Origin: Sympetrum striolatum
Taxonomy: Eukaryota > Arthropoda > Insecta > Odonata > Libellulidae
DNA: 64,000 bases
Assembly (NCBI GenBank): GCA_947579665.1
Contig: OX388349.1
Span: forward strand, 23,592,459-23,656,458
Direction: 5' to 3'
In this document: positions 1-11,400 of the stretch, piece after piece
Position numbering within the stretch: the first letter of the stretch is position 1
Layout of the letters: each line of letters begins with the position of its first letter
Notes under the pieces: generated by a model
What the model saw: the letters and a program-made list of their open reading frames with translations, nothing else
Told to the model about the DNA's origin: nothing
Database searches by the model: none
Made by a program: the position numbers and the translations under genes

Positions 1-369
1 TTAAAGGTTAATGAGGTAATTTAGATCTGTAATTGGAGAAATAGATTCAACCCACTTAGTATGAGGAATGATATTCGTACCTATATATACTCGTTTATCA
101 ATTCCTTTTTAATCAAAATAAATACTACCACGAGCTTTAATCAGCATGAACCTACCTCCACCTCTGAAGACGATAGCATTGATATCCAAGGATTTAATAG
201 CATAGAAATGTACAATGAGTGCTTCATAGAACGTCAGTAATCCAGGATTTTCCGTTGTTTCCGGAATCGTTATCAACGCGGTATGACACACTGACAAATA
301 CAGCTATTGAAGAGTATTAAAATACTAATCTATCTCCTTGTAGTAAATGGAAAGATAGCCATTTAAGGG

Positions 370-448
370 TGAGAATTAAATAGGTTAGTCAAGTTTCACT
401 AAATTATTAGTTAAATTAGTGAAACTTTAATACGCTATTTAATTCTCA
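370..448. repeat. 79-bp foldback (inverted repeat)
   Basis: The 14-bp arms TGAGAATTAAATAG at the left and its reverse complement at the right are perfect. After an unmatched 7-nt step, a second inner arm (AAGTTTCACTAA-like) pairs again. The whole unit folds into one hairpin, as a very small MITE or foldback would. No coding content. Confidence 0.6.
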
Positions 449-510
449 TATTTGTCATGGAGTTTTATCAAGTGAGGCATTCAACCATCGATATGTCATA
501 GATTTCACAG

Positions 511-612
511 AGTGACAATGCAAAGCATAAGAGCGAAAATAAAATAATGAAAGGGTGAATGACTGGAAAGCTAAAGGTTTAGAAGAGTCTACGAAAGAGT
601 AAGGTGATAGCT
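511..612. repeat. Dispersed direct repeat, copy 1 (partner 1104-1207)
   Basis: The segment around AAAATAATGAAAGGGTGA followed by ACTGGAAAGCTAAAGG recurs 593 bp downstream with few substitutions. A shorter related tail lies at about 686-716. Unknown family; probably pieces of one degenerate repeat. Confidence 0.6.
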
Positions 613-619
613 GCACACT

Positions 620-892
620 GCATTATATGAAAGTTCTACCTTTCGGTAGGTTCATGAGTATTGATTCATGTGATTGTTCATATCTAGATGGAGGAGTGTA
701 CGAAAGAATAAGTTGATACCTATAGGATGAAGGAAGAATAAAACCTTATACACGATACCACAGGATTATTGTGTGTAAGTTCTTTATTCTTCCTTCATCA
801 TGATGAGCTACCACAAAGAAGAAGCCGAAGCAGTGAATTTTTATAGCTATACATTATGTTACATGGCTGTTCTACCTTTAGGTAAGTTCATG
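620..892. repeat. Small duplicated hairpin motif bracketing a foldback
   Basis: A motif TTCTACCTTTCGGTAGGTTC (with CTACC/GGTAG arms) at about 634-653 recurs in altered form at about 870-889. Between them, 726-799 is a foldback with outer arms GATGAAGGAAGAATAAA and its reverse complement and inner arms CTTATACAC/GTGTGTAAG. No coding content. Confidence 0.55.
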
Positions 893-1103
893 TGAATTCC
901 AAAATCCCTATTAAGCGCCATCTACTTCATTTCCTTATAGTTAACCCCACCACTTATGCCATCCAACATATTTTGACTTTCTCTTCCAATCTGTTTTTCC
1001 CCTGAATTTTTCCATCGTTTCCGGAGTCGGTAGCATCGCTAAATGAAATAATAAAATCGCTTCCTCTACGTAGTTGTAGGAAGATGTGCCGTATTCTTCA
1101 TAA

Positions 1104-1207
1104 AGAGACAAAGAAAAGCATTAAATCGTAAATAAAATAATGAAAGGGTGAACGACTGGAAAGCTAAAGGTCTAGAAGGAGAAGTGTATGAAAACATAAG
1201 CTGATAG
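1104..1207. repeat. Dispersed direct repeat, copy 2 (partner 511-612)
   Basis: Same repeat as copy 1, in the same orientation, sharing about 100 bp including ACTGGAAAGCTAAAGG. The two copies bracket other small repeats, so 0.5-1.2 kb is probably one broken element of unknown type. Confidence 0.6.
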
Positions 1208-2237
1208 CAATAACAAAAGCAAAAAAATCCCTTCAGCAGCGAGAATATCCTTCACATTCGAACGAGTCCCTCACGGTCCTCATTTGGGACCACTCGCTTT
1301 ACGAATACTTCCCGTCAAATTAGCGCTCAGATACACTTCCGCTTCCCCTCCGTTAACAACTTAATCGCCCTCTCACGACAAATATAAAAAAGGGCGACCC
1401 TCGGAAAAACTTTCTCGGCAGGAAATCTTCCGAAAGACATCTCGGGAGGACACGTCTGGTCGGACGAAGAAAGGAGAAATTGACTCGTTTTCGGTATCCT
1501 TTCCCCTCACCGCAATAAAGCATTTCGTACGAATCGCCTCTTCTGGATAATCCCTCCCCGGACTCTCATGCTCCGTGACGCAAGGGGTATGAATCAATAG
1601 CGCCATGAAATCCGCCGGGTACGCCGCAATTCCTCCCCTCGACGCTTTAGACCCCCCCGAAACACCTCCCCACTCGACTCATTTTTATTCGCATTTTTCG
1701 AGAAATCTGCCCCTCCCCCGCCCCCTAGCGTTTTCACAACGGAGCAGACATCATAGCCTCACTCGTGCTGTTCCGAGGGCGCCGATTATTCTTTTTCGCG
1801 CGCCTTTTGTTTCCCCACTTCCTTCGCGATGCGGGTGCAGGGGATGCAAGAAAGGAAATCGAGCTTTAATGCTCCCAAGGAAGGAATGTAGAGGGGGTTG
1901 TGGATGCAAGGAATGTGACGGTGATCGATCGGAAAGCGATTTGAAAATAAATTGATAAGCAGCCAACTTATCGGAGTGAGTGACAAAGGGCACAGAACTG
2001 CAAAAAAATACTGAAAAAGGTGTTGATGTGATTAACTCTCATCTAATCTTTCAAATTTGATGCCACTGCTTCAATGCCGCAGCGCCAAATTGCAGTATAC
2101 TTACAGTAGCAAATCCCCACAAAAAACAAACTAGCTACTATCAGTAATACTTGGAAACTAACCGTTGAAATAAACATTCTCACTATTCACCACAAGTAGC
2201 TTTAATTTACTTGTCAAATACTGTGTAATGATAGATA

Positions 2238-2306
2238 AATAAGAAAAATTAGTAATTCCCACACTTAAATGTGTATTTTACGACCGGTTTCGGCTAAGTC
2301 ACCATT
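2238..2306 (-). repeat. Hammerhead-like repeat end, left arm of an inverted pair
   Basis: Read on the minus strand this arm carries GGTGACTTAGCCGAAACCGG followed by TCG. The GCC-GAAAC-CGGTC order is typical of hammerhead-ribozyme-derived ends of Penelope-like and related retroelements. The arm then runs through about 45 bp that match the right arm at 2730-2806 in inverted orientation, including ATTTTTCTTATT at its outer edge. The family assignment is by motif only. Confidence 0.5.
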
Positions 2307-2317
2307 ATAAGCGAATG

Positions 2318-2720
2318 AATAATAATAATAATAAAAGAATGTATTTAGGGCGAGATTGGGGCTATAAAGCCTCTTCTTACATCTAACCCTTCGTCATATC
2401 AATGTAAAAAAGAAATTTACTTTATGGTTTTAAAAAACCTAAGCTAAGAGCTTAGGAAAAAATTCCATTGCAGGAAGACACCCTCAAGAAGAGGGGTGCG
2501 AAAAACCTGCGAAACCTACAGATAAAAAAAAAAAACAATATTTAGCGATGAAATCAGATTAAATGAAATTTAAAAGACTAGAAGACATACCCAATAGTAT
2601 CATACAAAAACAAAAAAGAACAAACAGTTACATATTTACATGTAAGTAGTAGGTACAAAATACACTGATAAGTAAATGAATACAAGAAAGAAAACAAAGG
2701 AAGAAATAGAAATTTATTTT
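2318..2720 (-). mobile_element. CR1/L2-like LINE 3' end (LINE-1 family of this window)
   Basis: On the minus strand this is the 3' untranslated end of the same LINE family as 8127-9880. It starts at the (AAT)n tail, passes GGGCGAGATTGGGGCTATAA, then CATCTAACCC and a block ending AAAACCTGCGAAACCTAC. All blocks occur in the same order in the 8.1-kb and 34.4-kb copies. No coding part remains. It sits between the two inverted hammerhead-like arms. Confidence 0.75.
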
Positions 2721-2729
2721 ATTCTTTAC

Positions 2730-2806
2730 CTGATGATGGCGAATTAGCCGTAACCGGTCGAAAAAATATATACTTAAGCGCGGAAATTACGAATTTTTCT
2801 TATTTT
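2730..2806 (+). repeat. Hammerhead-like repeat end, right arm of an inverted pair
   Basis: This arm contains CTGATGATGGCGAATTAGCC, then GTAACCGGTCG. CTGATGA is the exact hammerhead core, GGC/GCC can form stem II, and GTAAC replaces the expected GAAAC, so self-cleavage would probably be lost. ACCGGT is a palindrome that would give a minimal stem III. The outer part matches the left arm at 2238-2306 inverted. A LINE 3' end lies between the two arms. Confidence 0.5.
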
Positions 2807-4228
2807 TCTATAATGATATTCCTCGAAACCGGCCGAGAACTATATAATTCATTGTAGAATGATATTCGGTAACAGTTTAAAAAATTTAGGCGGCAGGATT
2901 TTCGTTTCAAGTTATTCTTTCGAAGAATGCACGGTTACAAAACGTTTTTCCTAATTCCCTGTGTAAGCTCTGTAGTTGCGATTTTTATGCAAACTCGGTT
3001 TAAAAAAATTTCAATCATGTCTTAATAATTCACTTCTCCCACAAATATCTTTTAAAAAGTTTCTTCCTGAGATTTACTCTTTATTTCCCTCAACTACTGC
3101 ATACAGACTCACAAGAGTTAAATATAGTGAATGTTTAGCATGGAAAAATAGCCAAAAACAGAATCCATAGCTTATGTAACGTGCAGAATACTAATTCATT
3201 ATATTGGTTTGGAATTTTACGAAGAAAGAAATATGAAAAATACGCTGTCGAACTGTGCCCCGACCACTGCATTGATAACATGGAGTTTTGCGGAAAAGTA
3301 GTTGGAATAATTATCTCTTGAACCTTAAAGTTTAACAACAAAATTTACTTAATAAAACATTGCCAGAGTTTAATTAATATAAACTGGAACGTTGAGTATA
3401 TGTTTTCGTCAGAGGCTCTCAATTAAAAGTCAGCAATTTCCTGTACTACAAAGAGTTCTTAAATCCTCTCATATAACAGAACTATAGCAGAATATTCGAA
3501 AAATGTAAGCAGTTGAATTTTTTGAACTTTCATCGAACACTACAGATGATGAAAATAGCACTTCAACTAGGCTTAAATATTCCGTTTCAGTAGCTTAAAT
3601 CCTCACTTCAGAAATGCCTGCGTCCGTCAATCAAAATGCCTTATTATTTCCACTGAGTTAATCGGCAGATTTATTTAGAATAAATTATTCCTACGTTTTT
3701 AATTTTTGCAGGGCTAAAAAATTAAATAGCCAACAGAAACTTTTAATATATTCCGATTGGGTTTTGATGAACATTTGAGTAGAGCTTAAAAAATAAGTAG
3801 CTAAAATTGAGGAATCATGACCTATAAACCCGTATTAAAACTTAATTCATCATTTTAACATACAAAAAGCACTTGATAATGATACGAAGATGTGAGGAAT
3901 TTTTAGTTTATGAACGACAGTAAAAGAAGAATGAAACGTAACAAAGCAAAGTGATGCTGATGGCAGTGCATTCTATTACTCACGGAAGTTCAAGAGTATG
4001 AAGTTCAGTTCCTCGGGAATTGATAACCATTTAGATACTGCCACAATTATAACACTAAGGTTTAATATAAATGAAATGGGGAGAAATTACGCTGGGAATT
4101 CCAGCCTAGAATAGTGTATGGAAAACAGAAAGTATGAAGAGTATGATTTCATTATGTGTTAAGTACCATAGTGAGCACAAAATGTAATCGTTGAAAATAA
4201 AGAATGTGTAAAATACGTCCACTATTTA

Positions 4229-4324
4229 TTTACTATAAAAAATAAGAATGTGAAAGTAGATTTTTTTCATGTTTACTATAAAAAAATAAGAATTGGATTC
4301 ATGTGAAAGTAGATTTTTTTCATG
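4229..4324. repeat. Imperfect tandem duplication of ~45 bp
   Basis: Copy a (4229-4271) and copy b (4272-4324) both read TTTACTATAAAAAATAAGAA, then GTGAAAGTAGATTTTTTTCATG-like sequence. Copy b carries about 12 extra bases before GTGAAAG. A local slippage-type duplication. Confidence 0.8.
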
Positions 4325-4547
4325 CTGAGCTACCGTCGCTCTTCACCGGTGAAGTCCCCCTAAGCTCTGATGAACATATCAGGAGGTGCTTCACCGAGGC
4401 AACAGCAACAACGAACACACATTTGTGTTGGGTAAGTCAATCTTTACATGAATATATATTATTTATTAGGATCATTACTATATTTTTGTAGTAAATTGCA
4501 TTGGCTTAGTATACTGTTGGAGGTAGATGGTATATCTATTACAAAAG

Positions 4548-4908
4548 TGTATTGTCATGGTATAAGTATATTAAGATTAGCATTAAGTGTGTTAGAGCTT
4601 TAAAATCTCCGATAGCCGTCTTTGTCGGCATTCCTCACCTCTTTCACCGGTATTCGGAGATAACGAAAAGGCTGGGATCGCTGCTCTTTTATGACATGTA
4701 CATACATACATTTCAATAGCGGCGCTGTCATCTTCAGGAGCAATAAAGTACTTACTAAAGTACTAAACGAGAGGCGATTTCTCCAAATATCTGTTATCTG
4801 TTCTCCCCGAATACCGGTGAAGGAGGCGAGGAACGCCGAAAAAGTAGGTCATTGGAGATTTTAAACATCTAATTCATTAACGGACGTGTTCCAAGATTTC
4901 TTTCTTTA
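4548..4908. mobile_element. Long-TIR foldback element FB-A, copy 1
   Basis: Clear inverted arms of about 69 bp (4591-4659 and 4805-4873) contain AATCTCCGATAGCCGTCTTT and a CACCGGTATTCGG block, with a ~145-bp centre. Comparison with copy 2 shows that the family extends outward through GTGTTCCAAGATTTCTTTCT to about 4908 on the right. The corresponding left outer part is badly decayed, so the left edge is approximate. Non-coding and non-autonomous. The superfamily is unknown. Confidence 0.75.
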
Positions 4909-5764
4909 CCAATTGTAAATGCTTGTTTTAGTAAGTACGGTAGTATTGTAATAACGTTGCCAAAGACCCTTCGTCCGTCAAAAATGATGGGGCAATATAA
5001 TAACAATGACATTAATAAAAGATACAACAGATAGAGAGGCTACAACAGGATAGATGAACTTGAAAGTTTCTATCGAACCGTTCTGAAGACATGGAAACTG
5101 AAAAGAACAACAGTTTGAATAGAATCGGGGTGGTTCACAAGGCTTCACATTAACACACTGAAAACATTAATAAATACTCTGTTATGGAGGATTTATCCGC
5201 AAATGATCCGTATCAATTTCATTGCACTAAAAAACTCAAACTTTCGGAAATGCAAAAGAAAAGAATACTTTTAAGATTCACATCGGCACCATCTAAAAGC
5301 GTCGACGGCGCCTTCATAATACGTGATTATCAGATCCAATTTGCGCGGAAACATCCTTGAATACGCGTCTTCGTACAATGCGGAATCTGGGAAGCGGCTA
5401 ATCTACTTAATCTGCCTTTAAACAACGGCCCATTCGCAATGAAGAGAGTGCGCCGTGGTTCGCCGACGTGGATTACGATTCCAAAGGAGATGACCTCGAA
5501 AACATAACCGACTCTGGATTAAACGTGTGCGTATTCGCAACCGATGAAATTACCGACGGAAGAAGTGTTCGCTGCAGCCCATCGACCGCCCTTCATCAAA
5601 AACGCCATGCACTGCCGTCTTCCCGTTAATTTCCTTTACATGCACAAATGGCATGACTATCCGCTGCAATGCCGACTATACCCCATCGAGGGATGAGTAG
5701 CGAATGTATTTCGTGCGTTGTACTGAACTAGGTACCAAATCTTCCTCTATATTTCAAAATTAGA

Positions 5765-6235
5765 GCATTGTTAAGTGTTCGAAGACTATGCATTCAAAAT
5801 AATTATGATCACAATCACAAAATAATTATGATCCACAATTACAAAGTCGCTATCCTTAAACAGAGAACAGATGTTTGTAAGTTTTCATTTCTAAATCGGG
5901 GAAAAGTAGAATGGAACAATTTACCTGGAGAAGTTTTAGAACCTTTTCCCCCTTCTTATAATATATTTATCAATAAAATGAAAAGAGTTTAATGATTTTG
6001 TTGTAATGTCGTGATTTTTATAATATTGCAATATTTTTAAATATTGTATGATTGTTGTAAGTTTTGAAGAATTTTGTACAATTCATAATTATATGTATTA
6101 CATACTGCCTTTGGGAGGTTTTACTCCCGACTAGGGTGAATACCAGACAGATTATGTAATTTCCTCCCCCCCACGATATGACTACACATGGCCTTGTGCC
6201 TATTTGTAGTTTTGATTAATAAATAAATAAATTAC
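5765..6235 (+). mobile_element. LINE 3' end with (TAAA)n tail (second LINE family)
   Basis: Residues encoded at 5875-5992 read FSFLNRGKVEWNNLPGEVLE and end in MKRV-stop. This SFLNRxxxxWNNLP pattern is the usual carboxy end of CR1/L2/Jockey-group reverse transcriptase ORFs. About 240 bp of AT-rich 3' untranslated sequence follow, ending in a (TAAA)n tail, the microsatellite-like end of such LINEs. The 5' part is missing (5' truncation). A local duplication of AATAATTATGATC lies at about 5798-5831. Confidence 0.7.
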
Positions 6236-6255
6236 AGGAGAACATAAATGTAGCA

Positions 6256-6400
6256 TGCAGGAATTTTTCTCATAATTCGGGATCCGGTACACACAACGGT
6301 GTTCTCACATCTTGAAGATGGCTGCTGAGAAAGAAGCCGAAACGTCGACGGAGACAACGATCACCCTGATCCGGATGGAAACCTGAGAAAAATTCCTGCA
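6256..6400 (+). repeat. Foldback with hammerhead-like core, Penelope-type
   Basis: The perfect 17-bp arms TGCAGGAATTTTTCTCA (6256-6272) and its complement (6384-6400) enclose CTTGAAGATGGCTGCTGAG...AGCCGAAACGTCG (6311-6346). The order GAAGA, GGCT/AGCC stem, GAAAC, GTC follows hammerhead topology with a degenerate first core (CTTGAAGA for CTGATGA). The GAAGATGGCT...GCCGAAACGTC motif is widespread in animal Penelope-like ends. Family assignment is by motif only. Confidence 0.5.
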
Positions 6401-6534
6401 AGCAGTTCGCCGGGAATGCAATAGATATTTAAGAAAGCTAGGTTGACGACTAAGGAGGATAGGGAAAAACAACAATAACAGACACAGAAACAACAATAAC
6501 GGGTGGATAATTTCTCTAACTTGAGTAGTGTCCT

Positions 6535-6985
6535 CTCTTAGGATTGAAGATGCAAAGACGAGGTACGAAAAAAGAGAAGCCTTGGCAAAGAAGCCTCCAT
6601 GAAGCGAGCTAATGACAAGAGGTCTCGATGAAGGAATCGCGAAAACATTGATTAAATCCTAAGAGTGGAGTATTTTAGTAAATGAGTGTGAAATATGGAC
6701 CTTGAGTAAATATATAAATAAATCCTTTAGGAAAATGAATTTTGGAATTCTCTCCACAAGAGTGATAGAAAAACAAACACAGAGGTGCTTGACATGGTTG
6801 GAGAGAAGGGGGGTTTTAATTGGAGTAATAATGCGCCGATAGATGAAATGGATGTGGCAAATATTAAAAGGAGAATGACAGCTAAAGAAAGTAATTGAAG
6901 GTAGAATGCAAAGAAAAGGGCTGATTGATAGAAAGAGGACAAAAATGTTAGATAACAAAAGGAGTGTGGTAAGTAGCTAACAAAC
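6535..6985 (+). pseudogene. Decayed non-LTR retrotransposon RT, carboxy-terminal part
   Basis: The plus strand encodes, across stops and shifts, LINE-like blocks in the right order: an ELLTRGL-like piece read as SELMTRGLDEGIAKTL, then CEIWTLSK (cf. the common YGCETWTL), a RRxMKWMWQIL-like stretch, and LKKVIEGRMQRKGLIDRKRT followed by KMLDN. The last two correspond to the WxGHILR...VIEGxxxGKRxRGRPRxxxLDN end of many arthropod LINEs. Several in-frame stops show it is dead. It lies just after the foldback at 6256-6400. Confidence 0.65.
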
Positions 6986-8126
6986 GAAATAAATGGCATT
7001 CTTAGGGAATATTGATGCGTATAAACCTATCTTAGGGTGGATCACTCATGTACGTATGTTTATTATGTATCTCAATGAGAAATAAGCCGATTTTTCAATT
7101 TTGCATAATTTATTTTCTGAATTTCTTAACGTCACCACAAATAATCTATAATCTAAAAAGGGCCAATATGCATCCTCTTGAAGATCCATTTTAAAAGATG
7201 TAATCAATATCTTCAACGAAAATTAAGGATAAAAATTTTGTGCAGGTTAAAGGCATAATGATAAAAAGAGGTACACTATCTTTCGTCAATCACTTAATAT
7301 GGTATTTAGATCAATTTCAATCACATATACTACCACTTCCATAATTTACAAGTCTATAGCTGGAAGAGAAGCGTCAAATCTATAGCTAGAAACTTTATAT
7401 TATTCAAATCGCAAGTTTCATAACCTATTTCAGAATGTCATTCCATAAAATTCGAGTTTAGAGACTGAAAAGCGGTAAATTAATCTGAAAAATCGAAAGA
7501 GCACTCATCCGAGTAAATTGGATTAGAGATAGAAAAAAGGTAACTCTATCCATATCGGAGGGAAAACAGGAGAAACATAACATAGATGCGCTGTTGTCAT
7601 ATTGAAAAACTGATGGGAAAATCAATTGAGGCGGTCATATCAAATTTACTTCAGATATTTATTTCCGATAGAGAAACCTACAAATATCGCCTTAACTTTG
7701 AGAATACGAAATTTACCTGGAGATAACCTACTCATACAATGCAAAACCCTTATTCCATCGCTGTTTCCGCTAAACACTGTTTTAAAGCGTCGATATTGCG
7801 ATAAATATGTCTATAGATAAATATGATAGATATATTAATTTATATCTGTATCTATACAAACGTGTCTAACCAAACATCTATACACTGAATGTATGTACTA
7901 CATGTGATATCTCGGATTTAGAAATAATCAATATAGATATATATATAAATATCCAATATAATATATCCATTTTTCAAAATTCTATTTTTCATTAATTAAC
8001 ACGCTCTAAGAGTAACTACGAGTATAATTAATTCGTATAATTTCCCTTCACAAACTATCAAAAATAAGCAGCAACTAACTTATGTTTGAGCGTTTCTGTA
8101 TTTCGGTGTGACTTGGTACCTGCATG

Positions 8127-8128
8127 CA

Positions 8129-8159
<31 letters not shown>

Positions 8160-9880
8160 CGGCTTTATTCGGGCGAGATTGAGACTAAAAGTCTCCTCTT
8201 CCATCTAACCCATCGTCATACAATACATAAATAATTAATTCAAAGAGATAGTATGAAAAAGATATGAGAAGAAATTGTGGATGTAAAAAACATAAGAAAT
8301 TCTTAGGAAAAAAAATTTATCCACTGCAGGAAAACACCCACTAAGAAGGGGGGTGTGAAAAACCTGCGCAAACCTACCGATAGTATTTACTAAAAAGATG
8401 GTAAGAAACATGATTACATTTTATAAATACACTATCAATAGGTACATATATAGGATACATCAATAAAATTTTAACATATATAACATAACATAAAATAACA
8501 TATTTTAAAGCATAAATACATATCAATATTACATAAAACATAGATATCAAAACAACATAGGGATTGGAAACCGGTGAGAAAAGACTTTTTTTGCTAGAAT
8601 AAAGAAGAGATAATTTTATTTACGACAGCAATATATATATATGAAAATTGAAGACAAAATGTCTCATATGTACACTTCAATGGAACACAATTTTTATATA
8701 TAATATTAACATGTTCAATGCATACATATAGTATAAAGTCAAAAATATGTAAAAACGTAAATAATATGGTGTCAGTAAAACAGTACATGAAGTATATAAG
8801 TACAAATTGAAAGAAAGTAAAAAAAACGTAAATTTAAGGAAAAAACAAGGACCAGAAAGACCAGAGACATTATTTTCATGTTTGCAGTGACGTTTGTAGT
8901 GAAGGGTTTAAGAGATTTGGAGAGAACCAGTAGATAAGAATAGTATATAATGATGAGATTCACAGTGCTTTGGCGATTAGATTTAAAATCACTAGGAGGA
9001 TGAAATTTCTGTGCGTTGCCGCTAAGAGTAGAAATGACCCTTTAAATAGGGAGATCGTTTCCCATGAGATAAGTGCGACATTTACTTTTAAAAGCGAGAG
9101 CTGTGATAGAGGACTTAATTTCGAGGGGAAGGATGTTCCAAAGCTTGCTTGCAGTTACGATAAATGAGTTATGAAAAATTTCGGATCTATGATGTGGAAT
9201 GAGTAAGTTGTCGCAACCTCTTGTGTTGCACCTATGGACAGAAAATAAGTTCACGAATTCCGAAGCAATGTACTCTGGCTTTTGCGTAGTTAGAATACTA
9301 TAAACAATAGATAGCACATGCAATTTCCTTCGAGATTCTAGCCTTAGCCAGCATAATTGTTTGTATGATTCAGAGACATGATCATACTTTCGTAACTTAA
9401 AAATAAATCTTATAGATGCGTTCTGTGCTCTTTGTAACTTCAGAGCTAATTCTCCGGATAGATCCTGGTACACTACATCTCCATAATCAAAATGCGGCAT
9501 GATCAACGAATTTACAAGTTTGGCTTTCAGAGGTGGAGATAAAAAATATCCTAATCGTCTAAGAGAGTGAAGAGATGAATATACTCTTTTACATATTTGA
9601 ATTACTTGCTCGGACCATGAGAGGTTTTCGTTTATGATAACACCTAGGTTTGTTACTGAGCTGCCATATGGGATTTTAGATCCATTTAGGATTGGTGTTG
9701 GAATGTTGCTTCGATCTAGTGAATTTAATAGTTTTGGGTGACCAATTATGACAGCTTGTGACTTAGACGGATTTATAGTGAGAAAGTTTTTCTTACTCCA
9801 TTCATGTATTTTAGTTAGGTCATGGTTGATGCGAGTGATCGAGAAATCACTCCTGTCATTCTTAAAACACACTAGACATT
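8127..9880 (-). mobile_element. 5'-truncated CR1/L2-like LINE (LINE-1 family)
   Basis: A 1.75-kb minus-strand insertion. Its 3' end is an (AAT)n/(ATT)n microsatellite tail at 8127-8157. The 3' untranslated region (about 8158-9041) carries the family blocks also seen at 2.3, 34.4 and 39.2 kb. The coding part 9042-9872 is intact to the stop, but the element breaks off just downstream of where the YADD catalytic motif should be, as expected for 5' truncation during target-primed reverse transcription. It is the most complete copy of this family here. Confidence 0.85.
9042..9872 (-). pseudogene. LINE reverse transcriptase, carboxy-terminal 276 residues
   Basis: The open frame covers the region after the RT palm. 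HDLTKIHEWSKKNFLTINPS and a KSQAVIIG block (residues ~18-45) match the common WsxxNxLxlNpsKtk motif. NLGVIINENLSWSEQV (about 75-90) matches the LGVxiDxxLxW motif. HFDYGDVVY (about 125-134), LQRAQNASIRFIF (about 145-158) and KLWNILPLEIK (about 245-255) follow in order. No catalytic YADD and no endonuclease domain remain, so the protein could not move anything. The uninterrupted frame suggests a fairly recent insertion. The stop is at 9042. Confidence 0.85.
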
Positions 9881-10889
9881 CTTCACAGATTCTTTATTAT
9901 ATTAGCTAAACAATCCCCGCATATTAAAGTCAATGTTTTCAGAGAAATGTCTGATTGTAATTTGCATAAACTTTTCAAAGGATTAGGTTTGCTAGACTCA
10001 TTTTTGATCAAGGTATAAATGATTGGAGAACGATAAAAAAAATATTCCTTTAGATCCTGCCCACCTAGCATTTTCCCACTTCTTTTGCGGTTCAGTTCTC
10101 TAATTTATCTAGTGTAGATATCTGTTTGATTCTAAAAGTACCCCTAATTAGGCCAATGTATCTCAGAACACACTCTCTCCTTCCCGCGTTTTGTTAACTC
10201 AAATGAAACACGGCCCTCTTTTTTCACCCGCGATACGGAAAATTTAGGAAACACATACTCCTTTATGTCTGGGAAATACGTTTTCGAAAAGGCAGTTGGC
10301 AGCCACCTGAACGCGCATTAAAAACCCTTTCACAAAATGGAGTGTGCGAAAGCATGACAAAGAAATGAAAGGAGGATTTGCATGAAACAGACGAGTGAAA
10401 AGTGACGAAGGGGAGCACATAATAGCGGAACAATTGGAGGAGTGGTGATGAGAGATTAGAGGATTATCGACCGGCCACAGAATTAATTCCACACCGGAGT
10501 CCTCAGTAAAACAACGGTCGTCTGAAGGACGAAGGGCAAAGGGTTCGTAGCGTAAGGGCCCGAGACGGATGGGGGACCCGACTCGGAAGAGACTCAAATG
10601 TCAAGCCGAAAGACGCCACGGAATTTCCTAACACGTGCGGAATATTCAGTCAACTTCTTATTTATATCAATGCCTATTAAAGAGTAGAACGGCACTTTAA
10701 TTCTTTGATGCAGTGGCCCCAACCCGCAAGCCCATCCAAGCTGGTCCAGGAATTCGGTGGGGCCCTAGCCTCCGAATCATTATTATTATATTTTTCTTGA
10801 ACGGAAACAGGAGTCCCCAATTAAATCTGTTACAAAAATTTCACACAAATACACACGAAGAATACAAACACCCGTGCCATAGACCGGAC

Positions 10890-10960
10890 ACCCCGGTTAT
10901 CCGGACTTGAACCAGTAACAAAGTTAGAAAGCTAGCCTACTAACAATTCCTCCATCGATG
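10890..10960 (-). repeat. tRNA-like (SINE head or tRNA relic)
   Basis: On the minus strand a B box GGTTCAAGTCC (10903-10913) lies about 40 bp downstream of an A-box-like ATGGAGGAATTGTTAG, with TAGGCTAGCTTTCTAACTTT between them like an anticodon arm. The acceptor stem does not pair well, so a tRNA-derived SINE or decayed tRNA is more likely than a functional tRNA. Confidence 0.5.
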
Positions 10961-11313
10961 ACGGAATCTTTCCTAGCCATTAGTGTCTTATTCTATATTC
11001 GATTTATTTCCGATGCGGACACTACGAACTTTTATCGAATTAAGTAAAACAGAGTAACTAATGGATAATAATTTCATAAAATAAAAGATAATTCAGCCTC
11101 ATCAAATTTCAGTCGCTAAAATGAAATAGGATATCTGCGACACTCAAACCTTATCCAGATGTCAATGCGGTTCACTGCAATTAAAAGCTTGGGTACCCAG
11201 ATTCAGTGGATTGAAACTCTACTTGGAGACGCAACATACACCTATACCTGATGAAATCTCAATCTAAACTCGACGACTGTAAGAACACCGTCTTAAATAT
11301 TAAGGTTTTAAAG

Positions 11314-11400
11314 TAAAATAATAATAATGACTTTATTAGGCGAATATTAGTCTTAAGATATCACTCATAAAAATAACTATTTAAGACCCCAACCTAATTA
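11314..11400 (-). repeat. LINE-like 3' tail fragment
   Basis: AATAATAATAATGACTTTAT then TAGGCGAATATTAGTC resembles the (AAT)n tail and first 3' block of the LINE-1 family (TTTATTCGGGCGAGATTGAG) but is clearly diverged, so a related subfamily is likely. Minus orientation. The extent upstream is uncertain. Confidence 0.4.

Noticed and set aside
1605..1993. Overlapping ORFs in a GC-rich segment, one Cys-rich (CGCRGCKKGN... CGCKECDGD)
   Set aside because: The Cys pattern comes from a local repeat (GATGCAAG/GGATGCAAGGA); no domain, no splice context, and ORFs overlap on both strands.
4303..4491. Possible plus-strand exon (GGTAAGTC donor at about 4431)
   Set aside because: The frame before the donor is plausible and GC-richer, but there is no good acceptor, no recognised domain, and its start lies in a tandem duplication.
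10244..10597. 117-aa minus-strand ORF
   Set aside because: No domain similarity that I recognise and no splice or promoter signals; treated as chance in a GC-richer patch.
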